The position numbers and the translations under genes are program-made. Shown here piece after piece: positions 32,801-41,630 of a DNA stretch of 64,000 bases. The notes below the pieces were generated by a model. That model was not told where the DNA came from, ran no database searches, and worked only from the letters and a program-made list of their open reading frames with translations. This DNA is from Bacteroidales bacterium. GTDB taxonomy: Bacteria; Bacteroidota; Bacteroidia; Bacteroidales; WCHB1-69. The DNA is taken from the NCBI GenBank assembly GCA_017962845.1, contig JAGCUN010000030.1, positions 62,001 to 126,000 of the forward strand. The letters run 5' to 3'. Within the stretch, counting starts at the first letter, position 1. Each line of letters starts with the position of its first letter.

Positions 32801-35198
32801 AGGGGAGCTCGCTACGGCAAAGGCTCAACACCTCATGCTCATCGTAGGCGGGATGGACCACCAGCACAAAGGTCACGATGCTGTCGCAGCCCAACGAAGT
32901 AGTGCGGGGCAGCACATATACACCGCTTTGCGTACCCGTTTCAAAAATGGTATCGCGCCAAGTATAAGGCAGCTCCTGCTGACAGATCTGCGCATATTCC
33001 ACTTCATACTTACTCTCATTCACCACCAGATGCAAAGTCACGAGACTGTCACAGCCGTGGATGGTGTGACGGGTGAAGAGGAAGTCGCCGCTCTGGCTAC
33101 CGACTTCAAAAATGGTATCACGCCAAGTATAAGGAAGATCCTGCTGACAGATGGTCTCATTTTCCTCCAAGTAGAAAGCGGGATAGATGGTGACCGAAAG
33201 ATTCACGATGCTGTCGCAACCGTCAGCGGTAAGGCGATGGAACTGATATTCACCGTCCACACTGCCCACCTCCAAGGTAGTGTCGCGCCACACTGCCGGC
33301 AGTTCGTTCTGACAAAGTTCCAAAGTTTCGAACTGTTCCACCGAGTAATGTACAGTAAGATTCAAAATGACCACGCTATCGCACTGAAATTCAGCGGCTC
33401 TGTAGAGGGTATCCACATAAACGCCCGTCTGTGCGTAGGTCCTGCCATTCCATTCCACGCTATCGCAAACGGTCATCACAGTCGTGTCGGCCACTACAAG
33501 GCAGTAAGGTGTGAAGGTGACGGGGCCTGCCAGCGGGCTGGGGTTGGCGGGGTCGCACATGGCCTGCACATACAGGTCGTAGGGCTGTTGACCGGTAAGT
33601 TCAGTAAGATAGAGGATGGTATCGTTGTGGTCGATGGTAATTCCTTCTGATGCAGGGGCAAAGCCGGCGGGGCCATACACCACGCGCCATTCGTTCTCAA
33701 TGCTTCCTGCTTTCCAGCTGGCGGTGGCGGTGGTCATCATCACGTCACTCACCTGGATGTCGGTAACTGTCGGGCAGGGCAGGAACTCCACGGAGAAGTT
33801 GTCGATAACACAGCGCCAGTCCCATGAAGTGGAGGCCGAGTACCAGCGGAATGCGAGGCGGGCGCCGTCAGGAATGTTAGTGCCTGCAAGCGAGTATTCG
33901 TGCGGGGTGGCCGTTGTGGTAGAGGTCACGCTTTCCAACGGCACAAAGGAGGCGGCATCCAGCACATTGGTCATATAACCGAAGGTCAGTTGGCTGCCGG
34001 AGACATTATCCATACGGGAAGAGAAGCTCACCTTCACCCCGTCGAGGTCGGAGGCAAACCACGGCACCGCCACATAGTTGTCGGCAGAGAAGCCCGACGC
34101 ATTGCGGGCGGTCATCACGAGACCGTTATTGCCGCTAAAAGCGTTATACGTACTGACATGCGGGGAACGGGCGGGTGTAGCAGCCGACAGCGAGCTCCAG
34201 CAGGTGGGCATCGGTCCTTCCACAGCGACTCCCGTACCCGTATAGCTCTCCATATCTTCCAAATAGGGAATGGAGGCCGACTCGCAAGGGGTGGCCGCCA
34301 ACGCTGCTACCGACCAATCGGAGAGGGAGTCGTTGGAGCAGACTGCCCTAACGTAAACCTGATAAGTGGTAGAGGGCAGGAGTTCAGAAAGCGTACAGAC
34401 CGGTTCGGTCACATTCAATGTCAATCCTTCACCATGTGCACCCCCTTGAGGCATATATTCCACAATCCAGGAAATCTCTCTCCAAGCCTGCTGCCACTCC
34501 ACATGGATCTGGCTGTCAGACAATGGGTAGCAATTGGTAATCGACGGTACAAGGCAGAGATCGAGCGAATCTACTGCCACAAGGTCTATAGCGCAGTGGG
34601 CGCAGGTATCGTTATTGCTCCAAGAGAAAGCAAGGCGGTCGTCACTCGTCAGAGAGAGTTCACGCAGACTCACAAAATGTTCTACCGCGCTGGTTGAACT
34701 TGGTACAACCTGAATAGGAGTGAAATAGGAAACCATCCCTTCGGTATGCCAGTAGCCGAATGAGAGTTGACCGATCGTGTCGTTTTCCATTTTCGTGGTA
34801 AACGATATGCCCAGCGCATTAAAGTCGGCGGCGAGGGCGGGCAGGATCACACAGTTGGAAGTGCCGTAGATAGAGCTGTCGCCTGCGGTGAGCAACAGGG
34901 CGTTGCTGTCGGGAGCGAAATCGGCCGACACATGGGGTGCGTACGTGCTGTCGCTGCCCAGGAACACATAGTTCCAGCAGTCGGGAAGGATACCGCGCAC
35001 ATCGGCGGCGGTAGCACTGTCGCTGTCGAAATTGCACAGCATCGGCACCGCGGCAGCGGGGCAATCCTGACTTTGCGCCCGCACCAGAGAGGGCGAAAAT
35101 AGCAGCATCATCACAAAAAAGAGACAAGCGGCGAGCAAATTCTTACCCTTATTTTCATGTCTCATCATTTTTTCTAACCCATACATCTTTTCTTTCAT
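29865..35198 (-). CDS. Giant surface protein with 18 Cys-paired ~55-residue repeats and a T9SS type A sorting domain
   Basis: About 1777 residues. Signal peptide MRHENKGKNLLAACLFFVMM...LVRAQ; two MAM/jelly-roll-like domains (CWNYVFLGSDSTY ... and CWSSLSAATPARSPH ...) with fibronectin-III-like segments between and after; then 18 tandem units of about 55 residues, each with xC-x-x-[ED]LPYTWRDT ... GTQSG ... GCDSxVTLxLTV. Every unit has two cysteines that could pair. The C-terminus (YHVLVYPNPATDVVTLRC ... GTYLLQVVMRNGDVVRKKLI) is a Por-secretion tail. The ATG at 35198 is used, the earlier TTG (35222) being less likely; -7 box at 35297-35304. First gene of an apparent operon with PorP and PorE-like proteins, likely its secretion partners. 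Probably an adhesin or surface-layer protein. Confidence 0.85.
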   Translation of the reverse strand: MKEKMYGLEKMMRHENKGKNLLAACLFFVMMLLFSPSLVRAQSQDCPAAAVPMLCNFDSDSATAADVRGILPDCWNYVFLGSDSTYAPHVSADFAPDSNALLLTAGDSSIYGTSNCVILPALAADFNALGISFTTKMENDTIGQLSFGYWHTEGMVSYFTPIQVVPSSTSAVEHFVSLRELSLTSDDRLAFSWSNNDTCAHCAIDLVAVDSLDLCLVPSITNCYPLSDSQIHVEWQQAWREISWIVEYMPQGGAHGEGLTLNVTEPVCTLSELLPSTTYQVYVRAVCSNDSLSDWSVAALAATPCESASIPYLEDMESYTGTGVAVEGPMPTCWSSLSAATPARSPHVSTYNAFSGNNGLVMTARNASGFSADNYVAVPWFASDLDGVKVSFSSRMDNVSGSQLTFGYMTNVLDAASFVPLESVTSTTTATPHEYSLAGTNIPDGARLAFRWYSASTSWDWRCVIDNFSVEFLPCPTVTDIQVSDVMMTTATASWKAGSIENEWRVVYGPAGFAPASEGITIDHNDTILYLTELTGQQPYDLYVQAMCDPANPSPLAGPVTFTPYCLVVADTTVMTVCDSVEWNGRTYAQTGVYVDTLYRAAEFQCDSVVILNLTVHYSVEQFETLELCQNELPAVWRDTTLEVGSVDGEYQFHRLTADGCDSIVNLSVTIYPAFYLEENETICQQDLPYTWRDTIFEVGSQSGDFLFTRHTIHGCDSLVTLHLVVNESKYEVEYAQICQQELPYTWRDTIFETGTQSGVYVLPRTTSLGCDSIVTFVLVVHPAYDEHEVLSLCRSELPYTWRDTTFTTDAQRGTMVFNKTTVQGCDSIVTLTLDIREATSSEETVEICASELPYVWRDQVFTVGTESGVYTYTRTNAAGCDSTATLNLIVHPTYSRELSATICSDDLPYLFGDTTFQEGSETQTVVRHLTSAHGCDSVVTLHLTVNHPTERYETIDLCRNRLPFTYYDTVFHVGTPTDTYIIRRQTAQGCDSIVYLTLNIRQSFGGSETIEVCESDMPFIWNDEVIDRTYTTGTYSFAGQTQYGCDSIWVLRLVVHPLYRQYEEATICESELPYTWRDTVFQPGTRGGTYLFERPSAAGCDSVVILTLTVNPSYQQEASLTLCETELPYTWRDVTLPVGTQSGDFQYERTTVDGCDSTVVLHLTVNPVSAADEYVTVCQNDLPIAFLGEVFPVGSASQTREFHLTNQYGCDSVVTLHLTVNPIYENEDAITICASELPYRYEAVDTLFEVGTLSGNYRFGRTTVNGCDSMLTLHLTVLPVYEVHTAEVICQNELPYTWRDTLFAEGTQSGIYQFTRTSSLGCDSTVTLALIVHPSFAQEEALEVCENGFPLQWRDTTFLEGTTTGDFVFYRQTIHGCDSIVTLHVTVNPTFEENESLVICESDLPYTWRDITFPEGTTSRTFTYNLQSEDGCDSIVTLALTVRPTFVQNVNLQICENDLPYYFAQTDTTFDIGSQSGSYRFAYSNIYGCDSIITLHLSIYPYYENGESLTICSSDLPYYYERENRTFQLGTTTGDYVFNHTTSHGCDSVWTLHLTVNQTYAQSELLRICENELPYTWNDTVFEAGTISGTFTFHRTSHLGCDSTITLTLFVYGQPSVNIIGTHEMTLGGTEMLVAQANNCSFVWNTGEESSVIYVTPDTAGTYTYSVTATHSISGCSNTAYHTIVVEDTTGIPQYGHVDYHVLVYPNPATDVVTLRCDREDIAEVYLYNVLGRQVRRVRVDAAQGEMELNGLAQGTYLLQVVMRNGDVVRKKLIVH
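30320..33350 (-). repeat. Tandem ~165-bp coding repeats in the giant surface protein
   Basis: 18 units of about 55 codons, each ending in GCDS-[IVT]-V-x-L; at DNA level CTGTCGCA recurs on the + strand every ~165 bp. Repeats vary at DNA level, so they are old, but recombination-driven length change is possible. Confidence 0.8.
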
Positions 35199-35296
35199 AA
35201 TATATAATTTCTTAATTATCAATTACTTACAAATAAAAATACTTCATCATAAACCTTTCTTCACAAGCCCACTTATACATTTTATGAAAATTGAGG

Positions 35297-35304
35297 CAAA
35301 AGTA
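35297..35304 (-). promoter_or_regulatory. -7 promoter box of the giant protein/T9SS operon
   Basis: TACTTTTG on the minus strand, about 100 bp before the ATG at 35198; divergent from pgi. Confidence 0.5.
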
Positions 35305-35361
35305 CAGATTTTTCAAGACATGACAATGATAAAAAAGTATAATTATTACAAGAAAAAATTA

Positions 35362-35369
35362 TATCTTTG
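35362..35369 (+). promoter_or_regulatory. -7 promoter box for pgi
   Basis: TATCTTTG followed by CAC, 13 bp before the ATG of pgi. Confidence 0.6.
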
Positions 35370-35382
35370 CACTTTCTAAAAA

Positions 35383-36693
35383 ATGACAACCATGATTCAG
35401 ACCCGATTTGAAACGGAAGGCTGTCAGACCTTCCTTCCTGAAGTGCCAGAAGCGGTACATAACCGATTGAATGACGCATATTTACAACTTATCAACCGCA
35501 GTGGTGCCGGCAATGATTTTCTCGGTTGGCTCGACCTGCCCGAAGCCGCTGGAAGCAACGAGATAGAGGATGTCAAACGCGTGGCTGTCCGCCTCAAGGA
35601 GTTATCACAAGTGGTGGTGGTCATCGGTATTGGAGGCTCGTACCTCGGCGCCCGCGCCATCATCGAGGCCTTGCAGCCGCATTTCAGCGACCTGAACCCC
35701 TCTCCCTCCGCCCCCACGGTATTGTTCGCTGGCAACAACATCAGTGAAGACTATCTATCTGATTTACAAAATATTTTAGACAAGAAAGAGTACTCTCTCA
35801 TCGTCATCTCCAAATCCGGCACCACCACCGAGCCGGCCATCGCCTTCCGCATCCTGAAACAGCATTGCGAGAATAAATATGGCAAGGAGGAGGCGAAGAA
35901 GCGCATCGTGGCCATCACCGACCGGCAACGCGGTGCCCTCAAGCAGTTGGCTACCCAAGAGGGGTACGACACCTTCGTCATCCCCGACAATGTGGGCGGC
36001 CGCTATTCGGTGCTCACTCCTGTGGGACTTCTTCCCATCGCCGTGGCGGGCTACGACATTGACGCGCTGCTGGAAGGCGCACATCGGATGCACGAACTGC
36101 TGCTGGCCGACAAAACGCTCCAAGGCAACCCTGCCATGCATTATGCACTCATCCGTAACCTATTGTACTGCAATGGAAAACGGGTGGAACTGATGGTGGC
36201 TTACGAACCGCGTCTTTACTACCTCATCGAATGGTACAAGCAACTGTTTGGCGAAAGCGAGGGCAAAGAAAACCGCGGCATCTTCCCCGCCGGCTGCATC
36301 TTCTCCACCGACCTGCACTCGTTAGGACAGTACGTGCAGGAGGGCCAGCGGATGCTGTTCGAGACCGTCATATCAGTCGAAAAGAGTCATCATACGCTTC
36401 CCATCCCCTTCGACGAACAGGATACCGACGGACTCAACTACCTGCAAAAGAAGAGTATCACTGAGGTGAACCACGCCGCAGAGACCGGTACCCGTGCTGC
36501 TCACATCGCAGGCGGCGTACCCAACCTGCGCATCGTCATCCCCGAAATCAACGAGAAAACGCTTGGCGAGCTGGTCTTCTTCTTTGAATTCTCCTGCGCT
36601 ATTGGAGGTTATCTACTGAAAATCAATCCTTTCGACCAGCCTGGAGTGGAAGCCTACAAGAAAAATATGTTCAGATTGCTCGGAAAGAAATAG
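35383..36693 (+). CDS. pgi: Glucose-6-phosphate isomerase
   Basis: Interconverts glucose-6-phosphate and fructose-6-phosphate. 436 residues, the short bacterial form. VVVIGIGGSYLGARA, VISKSGTTTEPA, and GVEAYKKNMF near the end (catalytic Lys region) are family signatures. The start is set by a -7 box 13 bp before; the next Met is at codon 4. It appears to be transcribed alone or with queF, which follows after 47 bp. Confidence 0.95.
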   Translation: MTTMIQTRFETEGCQTFLPEVPEAVHNRLNDAYLQLINRSGAGNDFLGWLDLPEAAGSNEIEDVKRVAVRLKELSQVVVVIGIGGSYLGARAIIEALQPHFSDLNPSPSAPTVLFAGNNISEDYLSDLQNILDKKEYSLIVISKSGTTTEPAIAFRILKQHCENKYGKEEAKKRIVAITDRQRGALKQLATQEGYDTFVIPDNVGGRYSVLTPVGLLPIAVAGYDIDALLEGAHRMHELLLADKTLQGNPAMHYALIRNLLYCNGKRVELMVAYEPRLYYLIEWYKQLFGESEGKENRGIFPAGCIFSTDLHSLGQYVQEGQRMLFETVISVEKSHHTLPIPFDEQDTDGLNYLQKKSITEVNHAAETGTRAAHIAGGVPNLRIVIPEINEKTLGELVFFFEFSCAIGGYLLKINPFDQPGVEAYKKNMFRLLGKK

Positions 36694-36740
36694 TCACTTT
36701 TCACCCAAAAATTTTAAAATTTTAACGCAAATTCATCACT

Positions 36741-37211
36741 ATGCCAAGAACCAAAAAAGAGATGGGCGATGTTAGCTTGTTAGGCAACCAAAAGACCGCC
36801 TATCCCACCTTATACGAACCCGCCGTATTAGAGGCGTTTGACAACAAACACCCCGACAACGAATACGTGGTGACGCTTGACTGTCCGGAGTTCACCTCGC
36901 TGTGCCCCGTGACCGGACAGCCCGACTTCGGCCACATCATCATCCGCTACATTCCGAGGATCAAGATGGTGGAGAGCAAAAGCTTGAAACTCTATCTGGG
37001 CAGTTTCCGCAACCACGGCGACTTTCACGAGGACTGTGTGAACATCATCATGAAAGACCTCATCGAGGTGATGGATCCGAAATATATCGAAGTAACTGGC
37101 CGGTTCAACCCGCGGGGCGGCATCGCCATCAGGCCGTTTGCCAACTACGGCGATAAAGAGCATCAGGAGATGGCTTTGCAGCGCCGGATGGCGTATCTCA
37201 ACGAAGAATAA
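36741..37211 (+). CDS. queF: NADPH-dependent 7-cyano-7-deazaguanine (preQ0) reductase
   Basis: Reduces preQ0 to preQ1 on the way to tRNA queuosine. 156 residues, the short YkvM-type form: catalytic Cys55 in [14 protein letters not shown] with Asp62, and the substrate motif [20 protein letters not shown] (78-97). It opens the queFCDE cluster; its stop overlaps the queC ATG (TAATG). Confidence 0.96.
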   Translation: MPRTKKEMGDVSLLGNQKTAYPTLYEPAVLEAFDNKHPDNEYVVTLDCPEFTSLCPVTGQPDFGHIIIRYIPRIKMVESKSLKLYLGSFRNHGDFHEDCVNIIMKDLIEVMDPKYIEVTGRFNPRGGIAIRPFANYGDKEHQEMALQRRMAYLNEE

Positions 37212-37873
37212 TGGCCATGGGTAAAGACGCTGTCATCATCCTTTCCGGCGGCATGGACTCGACCACCATGCTGTACGAGTTTCACGACGAGATTGCCCTC
37301 GCCATCACCTTCGACTATGGTTCATTGCAGAACAAGCGGGAGCAGAAGTTTGCGGATATGCACTGTAAAAAACTGGGTATCAAGCACATTATCATCCCGT
37401 TAGAGTTCATGGGAAAATATTTCAAGAGCTCGCTGTTGATGTCGCCCGATGACATTCCAGAGGGGCGGTACGACGATGAAAACATGCGCTCGACGGTGGT
37501 ACCGTTCCGCAACGGCATCATGCTGGCGGTAGCTTGCGGCATGGCCGAGAGCAACGGGCTGAAGCGGGTGATGATGGCCAACCATGCTGGCGACCATGCC
37601 ATCTACCCCGACTGCCGGCCGGAGTTCGTGGCGGCAATGTCAGCGGCAATGTCGGCGGGCACTTACGAGAATGTGGAGCTGTGCGCCCCCTACACGGGAC
37701 TCAGCAAGACCGACATCGCATTAAGGGGCAAACAATTAGGCATCAACTATGCGGAAACTTACTCCTGTTACAAAGGCGGTGAAGTCCACTGTGGCAAATG
37801 CGGCACCTGTCAGGAGCGGCGGGAGGCTCTACAAGCCGCCGGCATCGACGACAAAACCCCATACCAATCATAA
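37211..37873 (+). CDS. queC: 7-cyano-7-deazaguanine synthase
   Basis: Converts 7-carboxy-7-deazaguanine to preQ0 using ATP and ammonia. 220 residues with the PP-loop SGGMDSTT (13-20) and the C-terminal zinc cysteines CYKGGEVHCGKCGTCQERRE. Start ATG overlaps the queF stop. Downstream of it lies a 41-bp spacer before queD containing a TTTTCCATTTTCAATTCTC repeat. Confidence 0.96.
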   Translation: MAMGKDAVIILSGGMDSTTMLYEFHDEIALAITFDYGSLQNKREQKFADMHCKKLGIKHIIIPLEFMGKYFKSSLLMSPDDIPEGRYDDENMRSTVVPFRNGIMLAVACGMAESNGLKRVMMANHAGDHAIYPDCRPEFVAAMSAAMSAGTYENVELCAPYTGLSKTDIALRGKQLGINYAETYSCYKGGEVHCGKCGTCQERREALQAAGIDDKTPYQS

Positions 37874-37914
37874 TTTTTCAACTTTTAATTTTCCATTTTC
37901 AATTCTCAAATTCA

Positions 37915-38268
37915 ATGTATTACGTAAGAAAAACCCTCGAAATATCCTCCTGTCACCAGCTCTACCTCGACTACGAGAGCAAGTGTGAGAACCTGCACGG
38001 ACACAACTGGAAGGTCAACGTGTATTGCCGAGCCGAAAAGTTAGACAGCAACGGCATGGTATGCGATTTCACCGAGATCAAACGGCTGATACACGGCAAG
38101 ATAGACCATCGCAATCTGAACGAAGTGCTGGACTTCAACCCGACGGCTGAGAACCTGGCCCGCTGGATTGTGGAGACGGTGCCGAACTGCTACCGCGCCG
38201 ATGTGTGGGAGTCGCGCGACAACAAGGCCTCCTATATTTCCGATGACGCGCCCCAAAACTTCGACTAA
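37915..38268 (+). CDS. queD: 6-carboxy-5,6,7,8-tetrahydropterin synthase
   Basis: Makes CPH4 from dihydroneopterin triphosphate, the first pterin step of queuosine synthesis. 117 residues; start MYYVRKTLEISSCHQLY, zinc histidines His14, His28 and His30 (LHGHNW) and catalytic Cys24. The ATG at 37915 matches the usual family start; the upstream in-frame extension lies in queC. Confidence 0.94.
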   Translation: MYYVRKTLEISSCHQLYLDYESKCENLHGHNWKVNVYCRAEKLDSNGMVCDFTEIKRLIHGKIDHRNLNEVLDFNPTAENLARWIVETVPNCYRADVWESRDNKASYISDDAPQNFD

Positions 38269-38269
38269 C

Positions 38270-38860
38270 GTGTACCGCATCAACGAGATTTTCTACTCCT
38301 TGCAGGGCGAGGGATTCCATAGCGGCATCCCCAGCGTGTTTGTGCGCTTCAGCGGCTGCAACCTGCGCTGTTCCTTCTGCGATACCCAGCACCAGACCGG
38401 CAGCATGATGGAGCTGACGGCCATTGCCGAAGCGGTCACCCAATACCCTGTTGCACAATGGATTATTCTAACTGGCGGCGAGCCATCACTATTCATTGAC
38501 GAGGAGTTTGTGGTGAAACTGAAAGAGGCAACCGGCAAAAAAATCGCCATCGAGACCAATGGTACCCATCCCCTACCCTCCCACCTCGACTGGGTGACAC
38601 TGTCGCCCAAAACCGGCTTCGAGGGCGGCGACATAGCGCCTTGCATCCTGACGCACTGCGACGAGCTGAAGGTGGTGTATTGTCATCAGGATTTATCTCA
38701 ATATCAAAACATTATAACAGGAAACCGCTTTTTACAGCCCTGCTATTGCGAAGATGCTGAAGCGAACCGCGCCAATTTAGAGGCGTGCGTGAAGGCGGTG
38801 CTGCAGCACCCCGGCTGGCGGCTGTCGCTGCAGATGCATCGTCTGATTGGCATCCGCTAA
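38270..38860 (+). CDS. queE: 7-carboxy-7-deazaguanine synthase (radical SAM)
   Basis: Radical rearrangement of CPH4 to CDG. Cys30-x3-Cys34-x2-Cys37 (GCNLRCSFC) binds the 4Fe-4S cluster; EIFYSLQGEGFHSG and ILTGGEPSLF are family marks. I use the GTG at 38270, which directly follows the queD stop and gives the family's normal VYRINEIF start (196 residues); an ATG at 38243 would overlap queD by 26 bp. Confidence 0.94.
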   Translation: MYRINEIFYSLQGEGFHSGIPSVFVRFSGCNLRCSFCDTQHQTGSMMELTAIAEAVTQYPVAQWIILTGGEPSLFIDEEFVVKLKEATGKKIAIETNGTHPLPSHLDWVTLSPKTGFEGGDIAPCILTHCDELKVVYCHQDLSQYQNIITGNRFLQPCYCEDAEANRANLEACVKAVLQHPGWRLSLQMHRLIGIR

Positions 38861-38907
38861 AATTATTTATCATACTTATATTCTAATCTAACTAAAAGAA
38901 AAAACTC

Positions 38908-39582
38908 ATGGCCACACAACCCAGAACGCCATTGCGCGAACGACCCTTCCCCGACTATACCCACCGCGAGGAGATGATGAACATGCTGAGTCATGCCGTG
39001 GGCGTGGTTTGCGCCATCGTAATGATGGTGATAGCGGTGCGAGCCTCGTCTGGCGACCCGCTCAAAGTCGCTTGCAGCATCATCTATGTGGCAACGGTAC
39101 TGGCCGCCATGCTCTTTTCCAGCATCTACCACGGTCTGCCGAAAGGGATGTCCAAGCAGGTATTCCGTGTCATCGACCATTGCGACATCTTTTTCACCAT
39201 CGCCGGCACCTACACCCCCATCACCCTGATCGGAATCGTGCCCATCAATCCTGCCATGGGTTGGACTATCTTCGCCATTGAGTGGGGATTGGCCATCATC
39301 GGGGCAACGCTCAACGCCATCGACCTGAAGAGATACTCCAAATTCTCGATGGCCTGCTACTTGGGCATGGGCTGGTGCGTGATTATCAGTCTGCGCGACA
39401 CCATTCTCGCCATGACACTCGAAGGCTTCCTATGGATTATAGGGGGCGGCGTGGCCTTCACCATCGGTGCGGTGCTGTACCTCATCGGCAAGAAAAAACG
39501 CTACCGCCACTTCATCTTCCACGTCTTCGTGCTCATCGGCATCGTGACGCAGTTCATCGGCGTGTGGTGGTATTTGCTGTAA
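38908..39582 (+). CDS. Hemolysin III / PAQR family membrane protein
   Basis: 224 residues with seven hydrophobic segments and the PAQR pattern: an early HREEMMNMLSHAVG, SSIYHGLP (Ser and His), HCDIFFTIAGTYTPI (His-x-x-Asp), and a late HFIFHVFVLIG (His pair). These His/Asp positions form the metal site of the family. The name hemolysin III is historical; the function in bacteria is not settled. Convergent with marC. Confidence 0.9.
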   Translation: MATQPRTPLRERPFPDYTHREEMMNMLSHAVGVVCAIVMMVIAVRASSGDPLKVACSIIYVATVLAAMLFSSIYHGLPKGMSKQVFRVIDHCDIFFTIAGTYTPITLIGIVPINPAMGWTIFAIEWGLAIIGATLNAIDLKRYSKFSMACYLGMGWCVIISLRDTILAMTLEGFLWIIGGGVAFTIGAVLYLIGKKKRYRHFIFHVFVLIGIVTQFIGVWWYLL

Positions 39583-39599
39583 GGCAATAGCTACTCTCG

Positions 39600-40193
39600 T
39601 TACCCCTTCACCTGTGCGATAATTACGGAAATGTTGTTCACGAACATGTTCACGGCGATGGCCAGCAAAATCACCCCGAAAAATTTGCGGAGGATGAAGA
39701 TAAGGTTTGGGCCGAGTAGTCGCTGTATTCTGTCGAGGTAGCGGATGACAATGTAATCCAAAATAATGTTTAACAGCAAGCCTATCAATATGTTGACGAT
39801 GGCGTAGTCGGCGCGGAGGGAGAGCAGACCCGTAAGGGCACCCGGCCCCGCGATCAGCGGGAAGGCCACTGGCACGATGCTGGCACCACTGCCGATATTT
39901 TCGTTCTTGATGATTTCACGCCCCAGTATCATCTCCACCGCTAAGACAAACAGTACAAAAGCACCGGCCACGGCAAACGAAGCCGCATCAATGCCGAACA
40001 ATCGCAGCAGCGCATCACCGGCGAAGAAAAAAGCCAGAAACAATCCCAAGGCCGTCAGACAGGCCTGCCCCGCCTTGATAGACTGTCTGTTCTCTTTCAA
40101 ATTTAAGAAAATCGGGATGGAACCGAAGATGTCGATGATGGCGGCCATCACGATGAACGAACTAAAAATCTCTACAAAATTGATGCGTCCCAT
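39600..40193 (-). CDS. MarC family integral membrane protein
   Basis: 197 residues, six predicted spans, with the family's IDIFGSIPIFLNL, FPLIAGPGALTGLL and conserved NIIxDYIVI region. Function unknown; the family was once wrongly linked to multiple antibiotic resistance. It begins 3 bp after the CoA-transferase stop, so is probably under the same cobalamin riboswitch. Confidence 0.88.
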   Translation of the reverse strand: MGRINFVEIFSSFIVMAAIIDIFGSIPIFLNLKENRQSIKAGQACLTALGLFLAFFFAGDALLRLFGIDAASFAVAGAFVLFVLAVEMILGREIIKNENIGSGASIVPVAFPLIAGPGALTGLLSLRADYAIVNILIGLLLNIILDYIVIRYLDRIQRLLGPNLIFILRKFFGVILLAIAVNMFVNNISVIIAQVKG

Positions 40194-40196
40194 AGT

Positions 40197-41516
40197 TTAG
40201 ATAATGCTGTTTTTACAAATGTAGTGATAATGAGAGCCAAAACGCTTGAAGGCGGCCTCCTCTAACTCTTCCTGAAACTGCGGATGCGCTACCGAGATTA
40301 TCAGCTTCGCCCGTTCTTGAAGGGATTTGCCATATAAATTGACTGCGCCATATTCGGTGATGAACCAGTGGATATGGTTGCGCGTGGTAACGGCACCCGA
40401 TCCCAAATCCAGTGCAGGCACGATTTTGTTGATGCCCTTCCGTGTGGTGGATGGCATGGCAATGATGGCCTTGCCGCCTTTGGCACGGGAGGAACCATAC
40501 ACGAAGTCGATTTGCCCACCCACACCCGAATAGATTTTATCGCCCAACGAGTCGGCGCACACCTGTCCCGAAAGGTCAATCTGGATGGCGGAATTGACGG
40601 AGGTCATCTTGGGCTGCTGCGCGATGATGAAGGGGTCGTTGGTGTACTCCACATCCTTCATCAGCACCTGCGGATTGTTGTCGATGAAATTGTAAATCTT
40701 CTGCGAACCCATCACAAAAGTGGAGACAATTTTCCCCTTGTCCAGCCGTTTGTTAGCGCCGTTGATAACGCCTTTTTTGACCAGCGGAAGGATGCCGTCG
40801 GAGAACATTTCGGTATGGATGCCGATGTTCTTGTGGTTTCTCAGGCACGACAGGATGGCGTTGGGGATGGAGCCGATACCCATTTGCAGGCAAGCTCCGT
40901 CCTCAATCAGTTCGGCGCAATAGCGGCCGATGGTTTTCTCCGCTTCGGTGGGATTGGCAAACTCCGCCAAAATCAGTGGAGTGTCATCTTCCACAATATA
41001 ATCGATTTTGCTGATATGAATTTGGGAATCGCCAAAAGAGCGCGGCACATTCTTATTGACTACGGCGATGGTGAATTCCGCATTCTCCATGGCGGCTAAC
41101 GTGGCATCCACCGACGGTCCTAACGAGACGTATCCGAACTTGTCGGGCGGGCACACCTGTATCATGGCGACATTGCACTTGATGTAATGCTCGCGGTAAA
41201 GTCTGGTGGTTTCGCCCAGAAAAACAGGGATGTAATCCGCCAGTCCTTTTTGCACACTCTCTCTGACATTGGCACCGACAAAGAAAGCGTTATGCTGGAA
41301 AATGCCTTCGAATTCCGGATTCACGTATGGGGCGGCGCCCTCGGTGTGAAGGTGATGGATGTAAACGTTTTTCAACTCTCCGGCACGTCCCCGCTCGCAC
41401 AGGGCTTTCACCAGACATTGCGGCACATTGGATACCGAACTGATGTGGACGTGGTCGCCCGACTTGATGACTTTGACGGCTTCTTCCGCCGTAACTGCTT
41501 GATACTGTTTCTTCAT
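40197..41516 (-). CDS. Acetyl-CoA hydrolase/transferase family CoA-transferase (4-hydroxybutyrate CoA-transferase type)
   Basis: 439 residues. AVTAEEAVKVIKSGDHVHI start, QMGIGSIPNAIL, IGIHTEMFSDGI with the probable catalytic Glu, GGQIDFVYGS and FITEYGAVNLYGKS are class I CoA-transferase motifs of the AbfT / succinyl-, propionyl- or acetate:CoA-transferase group; the exact substrate cannot be read from sequence. The ATG at 41516 is the real start; an in-frame extension upstream is simply a translation of the riboswitch. It is the first gene behind a cobalamin riboswitch and is followed by marC. Confidence 0.88.
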   Translation of the reverse strand: MKKQYQAVTAEEAVKVIKSGDHVHISSVSNVPQCLVKALCERGRAGELKNVYIHHLHTEGAAPYVNPEFEGIFQHNAFFVGANVRESVQKGLADYIPVFLGETTRLYREHYIKCNVAMIQVCPPDKFGYVSLGPSVDATLAAMENAEFTIAVVNKNVPRSFGDSQIHISKIDYIVEDDTPLILAEFANPTEAEKTIGRYCAELIEDGACLQMGIGSIPNAILSCLRNHKNIGIHTEMFSDGILPLVKKGVINGANKRLDKGKIVSTFVMGSQKIYNFIDNNPQVLMKDVEYTNDPFIIAQQPKMTSVNSAIQIDLSGQVCADSLGDKIYSGVGGQIDFVYGSSRAKGGKAIIAMPSTTRKGINKIVPALDLGSGAVTTRNHIHWFITEYGAVNLYGKSLQERAKLIISVAHPQFQEELEEAAFKRFGSHYHYICKNSII

Positions 41517-41630
41517 ACCAATAGTATTTATTGCACAATAAAAACAGCAGCAAGAAACAAACAGGAGAACCGGCATACAACAGATGCCGACATCATTCCC
41601 AAGCTCTTGTTCCCGAAAGCTGCGAATTAC

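Noticed and set aside
30320..33350. CRISPR array or DNA satellite in the repeated region
   Set aside because: The ~165-bp periodicity is in a continuous reading frame with protein-level conservation and no spacer structure.
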